A stretch of DNA of 64,000 nt from Trichobilharzia regenti (Eukaryota > Platyhelminthes > Trematoda > Strigeidida > Schistosomatidae): assembly GCA_944472135.2 (NCBI GenBank), contig OX235264.1, forward strand, positions 96,668,319 to 96,732,318. Reading direction: 5' to 3'. This document shows, one piece after another, positions 10,810-22,072 of this stretch. The position numbers and the translations under genes are program-made. Numbering within the stretch: position 1 is the stretch's first letter; every line of letters begins with the position of its first letter. The notes under the pieces were generated by a model that was not told where the DNA came from, did not search any database, and saw nothing but the letters and a program-made list of their open reading frames with translations.

Positions 10810-11130
10810 ATTGATATCAATCAGAGGACTACTGGAAAACCATGGAGTACTGGACAACTGCCTTATCCTAAATTGGGAATCTTCAGTGGCACACACCCAC
10901 CACCACTGTTTGATCACAGGACCTTCCGGCTACAAGGCAAGGTAGACCACTGAGCCACTGGCTTTTTAATTCTAACCTCTACCAATTCGTAATTTTAGGT
11001 CGACTGCTAGCCAATGTACCGTACATACTGCCGATGGGTTCCAAACTAAGACAAAACAACTTTCCAGTGCTCCCTTGTTCCCAATGGCTCTCGGACTGAT
11101 GTCAATTCATGATCGAACTCGAAAGAAATC
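10810..11130 (-). mobile_element. SINE-A copy
   Basis: Minus-strand SINE-A: tail 'gattgatatcaatcagag' at the left, a decayed hammerhead block near 10860-10900, B-box region near 10915, A-box region near 10950. Confidence 0.6.
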
Positions 11131-11199
11131 CTTACAAAGAAACCCTTGAAAAGTTAGTTAGCCACCGAATTATTGAATAAACAATAAAAACGCATGAAA

Positions 11200-11420
11200 T
11201 CAGAATGACGACTTTGGTGCGTCGTAGTATACGTGGCAACAACACTTGTGATTCAGGTTCGATTCCTGACCAGCCATTGCATTCCAAAACCTCGTCAAGT
11301 TTACTACGAGATAGTAAGCCTAGAAAAGAGGAAAGATTAGGCATGAGACTAACTAACCCACCAGCAACTGAAACTTCAAAAGTTTGAAGCCCTACGTTCC
11401 ACTTGAAAAGGTCAAAGGAA
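11200..11420 (+). mobile_element. SINE-B relative
   Basis: A tRNA-like head with B box GGTTCGATTCC near 11255 is followed by the SINE-B tail blocks ('gtaagcctagaaaagaggaaa', 'ggcatgagac', 'gaagccctacgttccact'). The A-box region is diverged. Confidence 0.5.
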
Positions 11421-11849
11421 TGCACACAAAGGTTATATAACAATCACACTACCCCTTGACATCATACACAGGACGCCTAGAGGTGAAAAGCTGTTTTCGC
11501 CAACAGTAACAACGACAATAGTTGGATGCTAGTTTTTTGTCGCCTTACAACTTGAATCGATTTTTTTATGGATTCGTACTACTGAGTAGATCAAAGATTA
11601 GAAAAACAGTTCCATATTTCTTCAGTTCTTGATTATTCCTTCTCTAATCTACAGTCTGCCCTGAAAGCAATTAAGCTGTCTAAAAGCTGCATATTTCAGT
11701 AGATCCCATTAGTGTTACTGATAAATCAATAAACTGCCAGCGCGTTTTAGCCTCAAGAATGAGTGTACTGAAATTATATGATTCAACGCCGACTTGTCCT
11801 GCAAATTATAAATTATAGTTGTACAAGTTTAATAAATTTTTTTTTGAAT

Positions 11850-12030
11850 TTTTGATTACAACTTGATTCCACACAGTATTTTTGGTACAAGTATGGAATT
11901 TTCAGCATGTGACATCGGTAGCACAAATTTTGCAGGCCGACCATAGATATCAAATGTGCGTCGGCAGGTGATCGAACCTCGGACCATGTGCATGGTCGAC
12001 GAGAGTCCTAACCGCTGTGCCACTGAGTAC
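11850..12030 (-). mobile_element. SINE-B-like copy
   Basis: Minus-strand copy with the same order of blocks as 7030-7215, including the tRNA-like head with B box GGTTCGATC at about 11970. Confidence 0.6.
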
Positions 12031-12229
12031 AAATTCCCCCTATATCTGATTTATTATTACACTTATACAAACAAACCTTTTATTTTCTTTATTTATCCTT
12101 ATTCATCTACACATATGTATAATCTGACGAAGTTACCTCAAATAGTATTCTTTAGATCATGGGTTTTCGTAGGCATTTAGTTCATTTCCAATGTAGATTT
12201 GGTCACGAACCTATATTATTTGAAGGTCA

Positions 12230-12310
12230 TCCAAATAATGAGGAAGTGTTGGACAGCTTTTTCCGCCTAGATTGGGCCTCTTCAGTACTGTACACCACCA
12301 GGAAACGAAT
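12230..12310 (-). mobile_element. SINE-A fragment
   Basis: Only the hammerhead and tail part remains on the minus strand ('cagtactgaagaggcccaa', decayed core). Neighbouring 12311-12940 shows no gene; it contains a short AT tract at about 12497-12510. Confidence 0.45.
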
Positions 12311-13059
12311 CTTTCACCTTCAGGTTTTTCATGGTGTGATATAAAGCTGTAACAGCAGAAGGCGAGATACGGAAGCCAAGTTATATTTTCAAGTGATCAG
12401 ACAGCTATTTATATCTATACAGTTTTATATTGTTTAACCAATCACTAAGCGTGTGATTTTGGTTTATATTAAACGACATGAAATACAATGTTCAAATATA
12501 TATATATATATCGTATTCTGTTGCCTTTGCAGTATCGAACTGTGTCAATAGTATTTAGACGTTAACACCAACAAATACAACGATTCTTACTGTGAGAATA
12601 ATATTCTGTTGGTACTGATTGTCTGTATCACACCATCACAACGCTACCCTTAACCAATCCCTTCGATGAGCGAGCATCCAATTTACCTCGACTTGTTGGA
12701 CTCCATTAGCTACGACTTGCTCAGTTTAGCTTCAAGACATCCATCCAGTGACGATCAATGAGCTAAAGGTTGATATTTGAATTATAGGCATTTGTAGGAA
12801 TTCGAATTAATTTCACAAACTAACATTTGTTAGTTAGAGATCACTAGAGTTCACCCTATTAACGTGAAGTCGATGCTCATATCGAAGACATTTATTTAAA
12901 CAAGTGTTAAATCATGAAGTAAAAAAGTTAAAATTCACAGACCAATGAATTCTACCCCCAAGCGGTGGAATGGTCAACGGGCTTGGTCTCTTAACCTAAG
13001 GATCACTGATTCAATCGCTGTTGGAGTCATAGGTACACACATTACTGAAGAGCCTCACT

Positions 13060-13250
13060 CAGTCAGTGACACAGTGATTGGGCCTCTCGCTGACCATGCA
13101 CATGGTCCGAGTTTCGTCTTTCTGCCGACGCACATCTGATATCAATGGTTGGCCTGCAAAATTTAGGATACCGATATCACATGCTGAAAATTCTATACTT
13201 GTACCAAAAATACGGTGTGGAATCAAGCTGTAATCAAAAAAAAATCTAGG
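13060..13250 (+). mobile_element. SINE-B-like copy
   Basis: Plus-strand copy of the 7030-7215 repeat: a mutated tRNA-like head, 'tgatatcaatggttggcctg', then 'ggaatcaagctgtaatc' followed by an A run that may be the 3' end. Confidence 0.6.
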
Positions 13251-13259
13251 AGGAAACAG

Positions 13260-14150
13260 CTGTCTAGTTCTCCTTGGGTTTTCTTTTTTTTTTGTATAAC
13301 CTCTATCTGATGTTATTTTCCTGACGAAGTAAACACATTGGAAGAATATTCTTTGTTCACTGATCAGACTTTTCAAATTTATAATAACCATCTCTTTAAT
13401 CCCTTAAAATAACAACAACAAGAAATCACCAGTTATACTCTTCGATTTTTTTATTTCATCAAATGGTTCTAGTGGACTGGTTTGTTTTTCGTAGACATAA
13501 ATTATAACTTTTAAAAAAGTACAGTCTAATATTTTTGTTACTTGATTGTGTCTACTCCCGTGTCAAATTGTCTGGAATAACACAGCATATATAAGAGTAA
13601 ACATTACTTTGTACTTTTTTGGAAATTTCTAGAACGTGCCTTTCTGTTAGTTTATTTTTCTTGTAAAATATCTGTGCCTTTTCGATACAATCCTAATAAC
13701 AAGAAAAATTAGGGCAGACAATAAATTAAATAGGATGATAGAAAGGCATACACACACACACAATGGATACATGTCTGAAATGTGTTTTCAAAAATATCAC
13801 AGAAATGACATCTTTTAAAATCGTGCATTTTATTGTTTATATATATATATATATGCATATATTCTACATTTCTTCAATAGTAATAATAATAATATATTAA
13901 ATACATTTACATAATTAGATAATTATTTTTCAAAATATAGACATATCGATTTTCTTGGAAAGAAGTATTGTTCAATTTTGTTTATCTGCACTAAAATATT
14001 TTAAAAGACTGATTAGTTAATGAGTGAATAAAGAATATTTGTGTTCGATAATTTCCTCTTTATCATGTGCTGGATGGATAAATTGTTGCATTCTTACTTT
14101 TCTGGTAAGAAGCAATACATTGGATATAAATGGAAATTTTTCCGTCTTAC
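13260..14150. other. No gene seen
   Basis: AT-rich with an A run, a CA tract near 13752-13762, an AT tract near 13840-13853 and short ATA repeats. No exon or known repeat is recognised. Confidence 0.4.
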
Positions 14151-14645
14151 TGTTATGTACTGCTGCTGAGTGGTTAATAGTAGTTTTCCCCGTCACCAAT
14201 TATGTTATGTACTGCTTCTGAGTGAGTTATTAGAGTTTTCCTCGTCGCCAATTATTGTTATGTACTCGTCGAGTAGTTAATAGTCCTGACGCAGAAAGAG
14301 GGAAATCAGAAGACCACGAGGTTTACGATGGTACTTGTATTTTCCAGACAAGGAAAATAAGTGTCACACAAGAGTGTGAGTGAAATGGTACTAGTGTACG
14401 AAACGTGTGAACAAGAATTATGTACAAAAGTATATATGAAAATGGCTAATACACATGAACCAATAAATAGACAATCTTAACATGATTGGTTGTAATGTCA
14501 TGTGACAACAAGAGCATACATGTTTATTTAGTTAGTGGACAGACAAAAGCATAATGTCAGTTATAATGAAATATCGATGCATATACACATGGCAAAATAT
14601 AATAGACTATCACAAACAAAACACACATCATGTGGATACATATCA
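14151..14645 (+). mobile_element. LTR-X solo LTR, 495 bp, extra 5' unit
   Basis: It starts TGTTATGTACTGC and ends GGATACATATCA, with perfect target duplications CTTAC (14146-14150 and 14646-14650). It is about 52 bp longer than the 443-bp copies because the 5' block (TGTTATGTACTG.. to ..CGTCACCAATTA) is present twice in tandem before the shared body. Confidence 0.85.
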
Positions 14646-14650
14646 CTTAC

Positions 14651-16080
14651 CTGGTGGAGCCAGTGTCCTTCAATGTGCTGCTCTTTCTCGTTTTTTTTCT
14701 TTTCTTACTCATATACAACTTGCTTCATTTTGATGAACAAAATTTTATTGAATACGATGTTGATCTAACCATTTCTATGTTGATCCCATCTCAATTAGAT
14801 TGTTTCAAAATGAAGTTAAACTATCATAGCCAAATACCCAGTGGTGTTTAACAATCAATCAGAATTCAGATGAGAGAAAAAAGTGGCATAATCCTTTAAA
14901 AATGGATGTATTAAAAACCCTACAAACATAATATTGAAGTGGATAGTGATGCCTCGTGTTGTAGAAATGTCTCCCGGTTTCTCCGAGGATAATCTGCAGA
15001 GAAACTGTACTAAACCCGATACGTGCATTCATAAATCTATAAATCATGGTATTTTGCCATCGATTGACATTCCTGATTCTTTTCTCCAACCTCCCTCCTA
15101 ATCGGAGGGATGATTAACACGTTGGTAAACATAACAATAAAGATCAAAATTGCTTATATCTCCTCTATTGTCCAGTATTTATGGTCGTTCCTGGCAATAC
15201 CAAGCGGTGAATATGATTAGAATTAATACTTAAGCACTTCTATTCGGTATTGTTCTCACAAAGCCTTTGAGAAGTGAAATGTTGTATATTCCAAGCGCCC
15301 AACACTTGGTTAACCCTACTCCTTTCCCTAAGATACTTCTTCTTAATGAAGACAGCCGCATCAATGTGAATAGGCATTATTACTCCTCTAAGACAGCCAG
15401 TAATCCCCTCTAACTTCCATTACGCTATGTCTACACAATGCTGAAACAGTTACACTGTAGGGACTGTGCCATTTCCTGTCTCAGCTGCTGCTGACCCTAC
15501 AGACCTTTGTAAAATCCAACAGTGCATTAGCAGTAGGATATCCGACACACACATCTTAGACTTGGAAAAAAAGTACCTAAGGAATAAATAAAATACTGCA
15601 CCTACACTGATGAATAGATTTTCTCCTAATGTGGTGTACGCTACTGATAAAATATATCAGTAGTACATATATTAAAGAGATGTTCACCGGCATAAAACAT
15701 CAAATAGCGGGGAGATAGATGGATTTAATGTCAGAGAAAGCAAATGATACAATGTTGCGGAGATAAATGGGAGACATGAAAGAAACACAATATGAAGGAA
15801 GGCCAGAAATAGTAGCACAACATGGAAGATCTATTCATCAAATGGTGCGTTGAAGATTAGGTGAACATAATTTTGCTACATAGGGACACCGAATTGAAAA
15901 TATACATACTTTAACTAAGTCATTTGTTTTTCACCGTTACATTATGGTATGAATTACATCTATTGCAGTATTTTTCTCCAACATGGTTGTGTTACTTTAT
16001 TGTAATAATCTCTCTATGAACACAAATCTTCGTCAATCCAATTAATCAATTATTAACACAGTAGTTAAATTTAATGATAT
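14651..16080. other. No gene seen
   Basis: No recognisable exon, domain or window repeat. Open frames here (14630-14851, and minus 14859-15089) are short and have no family resemblance. Confidence 0.35.
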
Positions 16081-16100
16081 TAAATGGTTGGAGGCGATAG

Positions 16101-16145
16101 ACAGAAAGCTTTGCACCTAGGTTTCTTGCTAGTTGGCACTCATCA
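16101..16145 (-). ncRNA. Hammerhead-like core (SINE-C), LTR-disrupted copy
   Basis: Minus strand: CTGATGA, then GTGCCAACTAGCAA (the stem II partner of the first G is mutated, C to A), GAAA, then CC-TA-GG and a GTG where GTC is expected. It is probably inactive. Confidence 0.5.
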
Positions 16146-16154
16146 GCAATCTTA

Positions 16155-16507
16155 TGTTATGTACTCGTCGCTGAATTATTGTTATGGACTGGTCGAGAAA
16201 CTAATAGTCCTGACGCGAGAAGGCGGAAATCAGAAGACCACTAGGTTTGCGATGATACTTCTATTGTCCAAACACAAGGAGACGAAAATAAATGGTCTCA
16301 CACCAAAGTGATAAGTAAGTCAAGTAGTTGTAAAGTAAAGTAGTTCACACAAATTGTGAATGCGAATATATATAAATGTTCCAGACAAAGCGTGGGAAAA
16401 ATCATTAGACAGTCTTAACATGAATGGCTAATTATAATGGAGTGTCGATCCAATTATACATAGCGAATATAGCAGACATGCCAACAAACATATATGGATA
16501 TATGTCA
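16155..16507 (+). mobile_element. LTR-X solo LTR (short subtype) inside SINE-C
   Basis: It starts TGTTATGTACTCGTCG and ends GGATATATGTCA. Perfect target duplications TCTTA flank it (16150-16154 and 16508-16512). It is shorter than and diverged from the 443-bp type but shares 'agtcctgacgc', 'ggaaatcagaagaccac' and 'agacagtcttaacatga' blocks. Confidence 0.8.
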
Positions 16508-16639
16508 TCTTAAAAGAAAATTCATGTCCTTTCTGAAATTTGAATCCTCGTCACCCAGTGCTACCAGCAGTCAGAGACATTACCACTGAGCTATTCGGGT
16601 TCGCTATTGACCTCTTTTCTGTAGGATTGTATTGGATAC

Positions 16640-16862
16640 TTTGGTCGGACACTAGTAACTAGTGTAATGTGTCTAGTTCTTTGTTTGGTGCAGACTGAAT
16701 TCTGCCAATTGCCTCCAACCATCTAATGTCATCAAATCGATGTGCACTGTGAATATGAACTACTTAGAATGGTGGTGACATTGCAAACCTGACTGACAGA
16801 ATTCCGTCTGTACCAAGCAAATGACTAGACAAATCACACTGCTTACTAGTGTCCAATCACAG
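16640..16862. repeat. Short inverted repeat of SINE-C tail sequence
   Basis: Bases about 16640-16700 and 16795-16862 are imperfect reverse complements (about 60 bp arms around 'cagactgaattctgcca'). The same tail sequence occurs at 1585-1665 and 3045-3120. Confidence 0.5.
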
Positions 16863-16950
16863 AAGTCAAATGCTCGACCTTCGCGGAACTCAACTACATC
16901 CATAAACTCATGATTTATTTTTATAAATATATATATATTCTTTAATATCA

Positions 16951-17183
16951 ATGCATGAGCATAATTATGGACACCAATTTGATTGGAATAATATAGAAAT
17001 TTTAAAGAGAGGAAACACGAAAAATACTACCATGGAATCCCTGGAAGCCTGTTACTCAAGTAAATCAGCAATTAACAGACACATAACTATCGACCAAATT
17101 TACCACCTAATGAAAAGTAAGTCATATTGTAACAACAAAAGACAAGGGCCAGGCAACAGATCGCTTATTACGGAAATCAGCAC

Positions 17184-17250
<67 letters not shown>
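16951..17250. repeat. Dispersed repeat with (TA)n microsatellite
   Basis: Bases about 17120-17185 are the inverse of 600-665. A pure TA run of about 65 nt lies at 17185-17249. The open frame over this stretch owes its Ile-Tyr repeat to the microsatellite and is not a gene. 17260-17870 has no recognisable gene. Confidence 0.55.
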
Positions 17251-17251
<1 letters not shown>

Positions 17252-17879
17252 TGCACATTATTATGGCTTATTCAAGCAGACAAACACAGTCTTCTCATTG
17301 ATTGTTTCTTGCTCAAGGTTATTCTGTACTGCTTGTGACTGGTTTCCCAGAAAGTTAAGCCATCGTATTTGCCCACGTTAAGTCTGCTGTGATTGGTTGT
17401 TGAATCAGTCCTGTCCATATCTTCTCACGGCCAATATTAGCGACCTAGACATTGACGTGAATTAATGTCTACCGATTGGCTAGCAGCCTGCTCTCACCAC
17501 AATATGACAAGAAAGTTCGAATTCCAAGTCAATAAAATGATCAGTAGATATATAAATCAACAACCAGTCACGACAATGGTTGCCAGGAGACACAATCACA
17601 ACATTCATGGAGAGCTCAAGTAAGTTCATCCCATACTAAAACCTGTGCTGAATATATATTGTCTAGTAGGACGACGAAAGCTTTGATATTAAACCAAACA
17701 GCTCAGAGAACACAATTAATTCAAAATCATCCACCTGAGGTAAAAAAAAGTCTTGTCCATTACGCATGATTTGTATTTGGAATGAGCATCCGATTGGTCC
17801 CTTAAAAGACTTTGATTAAGGCTATGAAATTTTTTATTTCGTCTCGTTCTTTATCAGAAATTAATCAATAGTCGTTGGC

Positions 17880-18170
17880 AAATGATTTTAAGCTAAATCC
17901 CTCCAAATGTCAACCTGTTAATTTCACTTTCAGACGCAAGCGCGACTTAAATGAACTGGTTCTTTCTCATGATTCTGATATCATGGATGACACTCATGCT
18001 GAAACTAAATTGAATGCAAAAATACCTTGGATTATGTCTTCCCTGATCTTCTGATAACATGCTGATTTCTAGAAGAATATTTTGGTTGACATTCTACGTA
18101 AGAAATTGACGACCATCTGGTATCATCACTCAGTCTCTACTTTTTAAGTTTGTTAATTCTTGTATTCTAC
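17880..18170 (+). mobile_element. CR1-like LINE fragment (RT C-terminal part)
   Basis: Plus-strand translation gives LKLNPSKCQPVNFTFRRKRD, the conserved block just after the YADD region of the same CR1-like reverse transcriptase seen on the minus strand at 37500-38122 (LMLNPSKCQTIDFSFRHKRD). The frame is broken. Confidence 0.6.
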
Positions 18171-18179
18171 CTAGTCTTT

Positions 18180-19290
18180 TCTATTGCTTCCCTTTAATCT
18201 TTCCTGAGCTGTCTGTCTGTCTCTGTCTGGATTCAACATAGAACTTGGCACCGAAGTCCAGCAGTTCCAGTTGCCACGTTCCAAATAGCCCACAGAGGTA
18301 GACAAGAAGATGAGTGAAGAGAATTAATAGAGTTTGACAAGTATAAGAGTGAAACAGAATGGGTAATGGTAGAAAGGAATATGAAAGATTACAGAGACTG
18401 AATACATCTGCGCCACTGAGAACGATTTTGAGCCATGTCACCAATTGTTTCCAACCATAGATTTTTACCGTCCCGAGGACCCCAGCCTGGAAGTCTACAC
18501 CTTTCTACGTGGCTTAGACCAACTGTTGTGGATTTCATTGACTGATGCCAAGTTTTTGTTTGACCGCCGCTAGCTTTTTTCCAGTCTGACCCTATATCCG
18601 CTAACATAGCTCGTCGAGGGAGGCGATGACTAGGCATACGTAACACATGTCCTAACCATCTCAGTCGATGTAGCTTCACGACTTCGTCGATTGATTTCCC
18701 CTGTTTACCTAGAACTCTACGCCTAACCTCCATGTTGCTCACCTTATTATGCCACTTTACACGGGAAATAGAACGCAGGCACCTATGATCAAAGACAGCT
18801 AGTCTTTTCATGTCTTCCACTCTCAGTGGCCAGGTCTCACAACCATAAAGGAGGACGGAGCGGACTGATGAGCAGTACACCCGCCCTTTGGTCGATAGTC
18901 GAACATCTCGTCTACGCCAGAGTCGGCGTAAACTAACAAATGCGAAACGAGCCCCTTGTATTCGTGCTGAGATTTCGTCAGAGATCAGCCCATTGGGGCT
19001 GATGGTAATTCCCAAATAAGTGAAGCGGTCAACGTGCTCTACCACTTCACTTCCTATTTTTAAACTAGGCGTCGATGTATTCCAGTCCTGTAACATCATC
19101 TTGCATTTGGCGGGAGCGAACCGCATGCCAAACATTCGTAGATTGCTGTTCAAGGTGTTTAGAAGACTCTGCATTTTGTCAGCGTCTTCGCCTAGAAGGA
19201 CTATATCGTCTGCATATTCCAAGTCAACGAGATTATTCCCAGGTAGCAAGTCAATCCCTGAATCGCTGAAGTCACCTAGGGTTAAGTTCC
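18180..19290 (-). pseudogene. RTE-A LINE, 3' portion of ORF plus 3' UTR
   Basis: A 286-codon minus-strand frame (18389-19249) starts just before the RT catalytic YADD (LEYADDIVLLGED) and runs to the C-terminus. It includes thumb and connection motifs (RFTYLGITISPNG, LLYGCETWPLRVEDMKRL, RWLGHVLRMPSHRLPRRAML) and the C-terminal GDMAQNRSQW block. Endonuclease and the first RT motifs are absent, so the copy is 5'-truncated near 19290. The 3' UTR runs down to about 18200. The same lineage occurs at 24240-24620, 24780-25340, 56080-56670 and 58605-59995. RTE-type LINEs copy themselves by target-primed reverse transcription; this copy cannot. Confidence 0.85.
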
Positions 19291-19668
19291 TGAGCTACTT
19301 AAGAAGGACTTTGTGACTAAAAGCTGTCGGTAGAGAGAGAGTGAAGGATCTGCAAGCCAACTCATTAATACTGTTGAGGACAGATACTCGAATTCGTGCA
19401 AGAAATTGGCAAATATCATGTTGTCGGACTATGAACAGTCTCTCTACATGCAACTCTCCACTTGCATCTCATCTGGTAGCACTAGAAGACTTTATGTTCG
19501 GATGGCTTAATTTGAAAACTACGATACCTTACTAGGCACGCGCACATTTATGTGATGAGAAAATTATTAGGCATGCAATTAATAACTCCCTACAAAGTAC
19601 TACGTGAACTGTCATTTTCTAATTGTTCTTTCATCAATATATTGATGTTAATTATTACTATTTTATCC
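19291..19668. other. No gene seen
   Basis: No recognisable feature. The short open frame at 19341-19535 has no family resemblance. Confidence 0.3.
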
Positions 19669-19669
19669 T

Positions 19670-20520
19670 TTAATTCCTAAAGGAATATAGGGCTTCAGCT
19701 GCGCACCTCCATTGCCTTCGGTTTTCTGCCAACTTTTTCACTCCGCTCCAAGTCTACCCATATGCTTTCATCTCCTCTTCACATGACCTCCTCCAAATCA
19801 CCCTCACACTGACGACCAACTCGCCGATTCCCTTTCGGGTTCCACTCGAGCGATGGCTGGTCTAGTGATGTCACTTGATGGTTTGTTGTCTCAGAGTATG
19901 GCCAGCCAATCCATCTCCATTTCTTCCTGCCTATTTGTTTCACAATCGGTTCCTGCTGTGTTGGTTCGCTGAATGCCAGAGATTCCTGTTGATCTTTTCT
20001 GGCTGGCCATCTGAAGTTGAGTATTGAGCGAAGACAACTGTTAATGAAGGCCTGAAGTTTGTTTGAGATGCTCTTTATGACGCGCTGGCCAAGTGTCTGA
20101 TCCCTAGAGTAGCACTGACTTCACATTGGAGTTGAAAATCCGCATCCTAATTTTGATCTCCACACAGACTTAAGAGTAATGAAAGCTTGTCTTGCTTTTC
20201 CGATTCTGGCTTTGATATCCTCGTGAGTTCCGCCTGTAGTTGAAACGATGCTTCCCAGGTAAGTAAATGAAGGAGGTTGTTTCTTTCAGGTTCCTCCCAT
20301 TTATGCTGGCTGATTGTTGTCTGTTGTTGTTGCTGTTGGTGTTGGCCAGGAATCTTCATCACTTCTGTTTTCTCTATGTTCACCTGCAGTTCTATCTTCC
20401 CTGGATGCTTGTTCAGCCAGCTTGTTGCTTTTCACTTGCATATCTTCCAGTTTGTGGGAAATCAGACATGCATCATCATCGACGAAGTCCAGATGCTCCA
20501 AGTTTTTGTGTGAGTCCATT
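19670..20520 (-). pseudogene. RTE-B LINE fragment, 3' portion
   Basis: The minus strand reads from the region after the RT catalytic core (HKLEDMQVKSNKLAEQASR near 20510-20400, VMKIPGQ near 20350) through a GTT/CAA-rich tract to the C-terminus. It ends at about 19670 with 'ttcctttaggaattaaagg', the usual RTE-B 3' end. Several frames are used, so it is dead. Related copies: plus 49858-51030, plus 54085-55730, minus 62370-64000. Confidence 0.75.
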
Positions 20521-20529
20521 TTATGCTTT

Positions 20530-20700
20530 TGTATTTTTTTATACGGAATGGGGTTATAAGCCTCACGCCTAACCTTCCCTCAGCATCGAGCTTACTACCA
20601 GCTAGGTGAGATTTGAAGGGTGGTGGTGCGTCGGTTAGGAATCGAACATGAACCATGCATATGATTGGCGGGCAGTCTGCCTCTGAACAACTGACGCAGA
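20530..20700 (-). mobile_element. SINE-B copy, degenerate
   Basis: Minus-strand tRNA-like head (about 20690-20630) followed by the SINE-B tail ending near 20535. Confidence 0.5.
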
Positions 20701-20954
20701 TAAACAGGGGGTACTGGGCAGTAGTTTCGTCTTAGTTTGAGATTCGTCAGCACTGCGAACTCACGATACCACTAGGGGTCGTACTCGTAAACGTCGGGTA
20801 ACGAGACGAAGCGTCTTTTGTCATTCAACCACCTAGGCCTACAAAATCCAAAGGTGTACTGTTTACCTCACTGTTTTTCTCTACGTTATATAATGTATGA
20901 GGATAAGGTAGAGTGGTAAAACTGACCTCGTCAGATATAAATAATAACTAATAT

Positions 20955-21190
20955 AAACATGTGCGTCGGTGCCATAGCGGTTGGGATGCTCGTCGACCAT
21001 GTACATGGTACGGGGTCCGATCCCCGGCCGACGCACTTCTTTACCTCGCTAAACCAGAAATAGTCCTGGTAAAGAGGAAAGGTTGGGGCATGAGGCTAGC
21101 AACCCCATCCTGTAAAATTAAACACTGCTTCAGAAACTCCAAGCCACTAGCTTGAAGCCTTGTGTTCCACTGGGGAACGTGAAGGAAAGA
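20955..21190 (+). mobile_element. SINE-B copy, well preserved
   Basis: A head with TGCCATAGCGGTTGGGATGC (A-box-like) and GGTCCGATCCCC (B-box-like) is followed by the tail blocks 'aaccagaaatagtcctggta', 'ggcatgaggctagcaaccc' and 'cttgtgttccactggggaa', then an A-rich end running into TATATA. This is the best reference copy of SINE-B here. Confidence 0.7.
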
Positions 21191-21438
21191 AAAATATATA
21201 TATAAACATAATCTATGGAAATAAGTACACAATAATACCTACATGATCACACATATACGAGGATAACGGGGAGTCGACAAATTTGCTAGTCACTGTTTTA
21301 TCAATCTGTTCTTCATTGATTAATTTCAGTACATTGGTGATTTGTTCAGTATGAGTAGGCAAAGGCCGTTGATTACTGACTATATAAAAGAAAACAAAAA
21401 CAATAAGTGTACACATTACAGAGGGGTATATCTGCATG

Positions 21439-21465
21439 TATATATATATATATATATATATATAT
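21439..21465. repeat. (TA)n microsatellite
   Basis: A pure alternating TA run. 21466-21708 has no recognisable feature. Confidence 0.85.
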
Positions 21466-21708
21466 TTGCAGCATTGTCTGAGCTGGTTAGTTCGATTGCC
21501 AAACTTTGTACATATTCTTATAGAACAGTGTTATCAATGTAAATACCCTACCTAATTATTTCCCCACTTACAATGAAATATAAAGGGGAAAATAGAGGCA
21601 GTAAATTATATTACATGCTGATTATTCCACATTGTATCAAATGGCGCTGTTCGGAATAAAGCCATTATTATTATGACGGTTATATGTCCACAAAAATTAA
21701 AGTTATTG

Positions 21709-21951
21709 TTTTTACGAGTTGATCACGGATTAATATCAGTCAGAGAACCACTGAAGGGCACCAGGGAGTACTGTACAGCTGCTGTTTCATCCTAGTTTGG
21801 GAATCATCGACAGTACACACCGACTGGGATTCGAACCCAGGACCTTCCGGTTACAAGGCCAGCTCGTATACCACCATTCAGCCACTAGGACCCGATTCAA
21901 TGGCTCATGAATTCTAACTTCTGCCAATTAATGATTTAGCGCAACTCCAAA
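21709..21951 (-). mobile_element. SINE-A, left arm of palindrome
   Basis: Full SINE-A on the minus strand from TTTTTACGAG at 21709 to the head flank near 21951. The B box GGTTCGAATCC is intact on the minus strand (rc near 21828-21840). It is almost the exact reverse complement of 22073-22320. Confidence 0.8.
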
Positions 21952-22072
21952 CATTGTCGTTGGTGGGACATCCATCCACACACGTGACATTTAATTGGAC
22001 CTCACTGGTCACGACTTCTCACTAGAACTCAGGAAACTCCAACCTGTAGTAAGTTACTAGCGAGGATCGATG

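Larger units (their letters stand above)
16085..16600 (-). mobile_element. SINE-C copy split by a solo LTR
   Basis: On the minus strand the tRNA-like head lies at 16600-16508 (TAGCTCAGTGGTAATG A-box-like, GGATTCAAATTTC B-box-like). The hammerhead part and tail lie at 16154-16085 (CTGATGAGTGCC, GAAACC, 'cgcctccaacc'). The two halves are in the order and orientation of the unbroken copy at 3160-3340. The 353 bp between them is an LTR-X solo LTR with its own target duplication. Confidence 0.7.

Noticed and set aside
16951..17301. 116-codon plus-strand open frame with an Ile-Tyr repeat
   Set aside because: The repeat is the translated TA microsatellite and the rest is a dispersed repeat.
20970..21040. 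tRNA gene at the SINE-B head
   Set aside because: Same reasoning: a promoter-like head of a dispersed repeat present in several copies.
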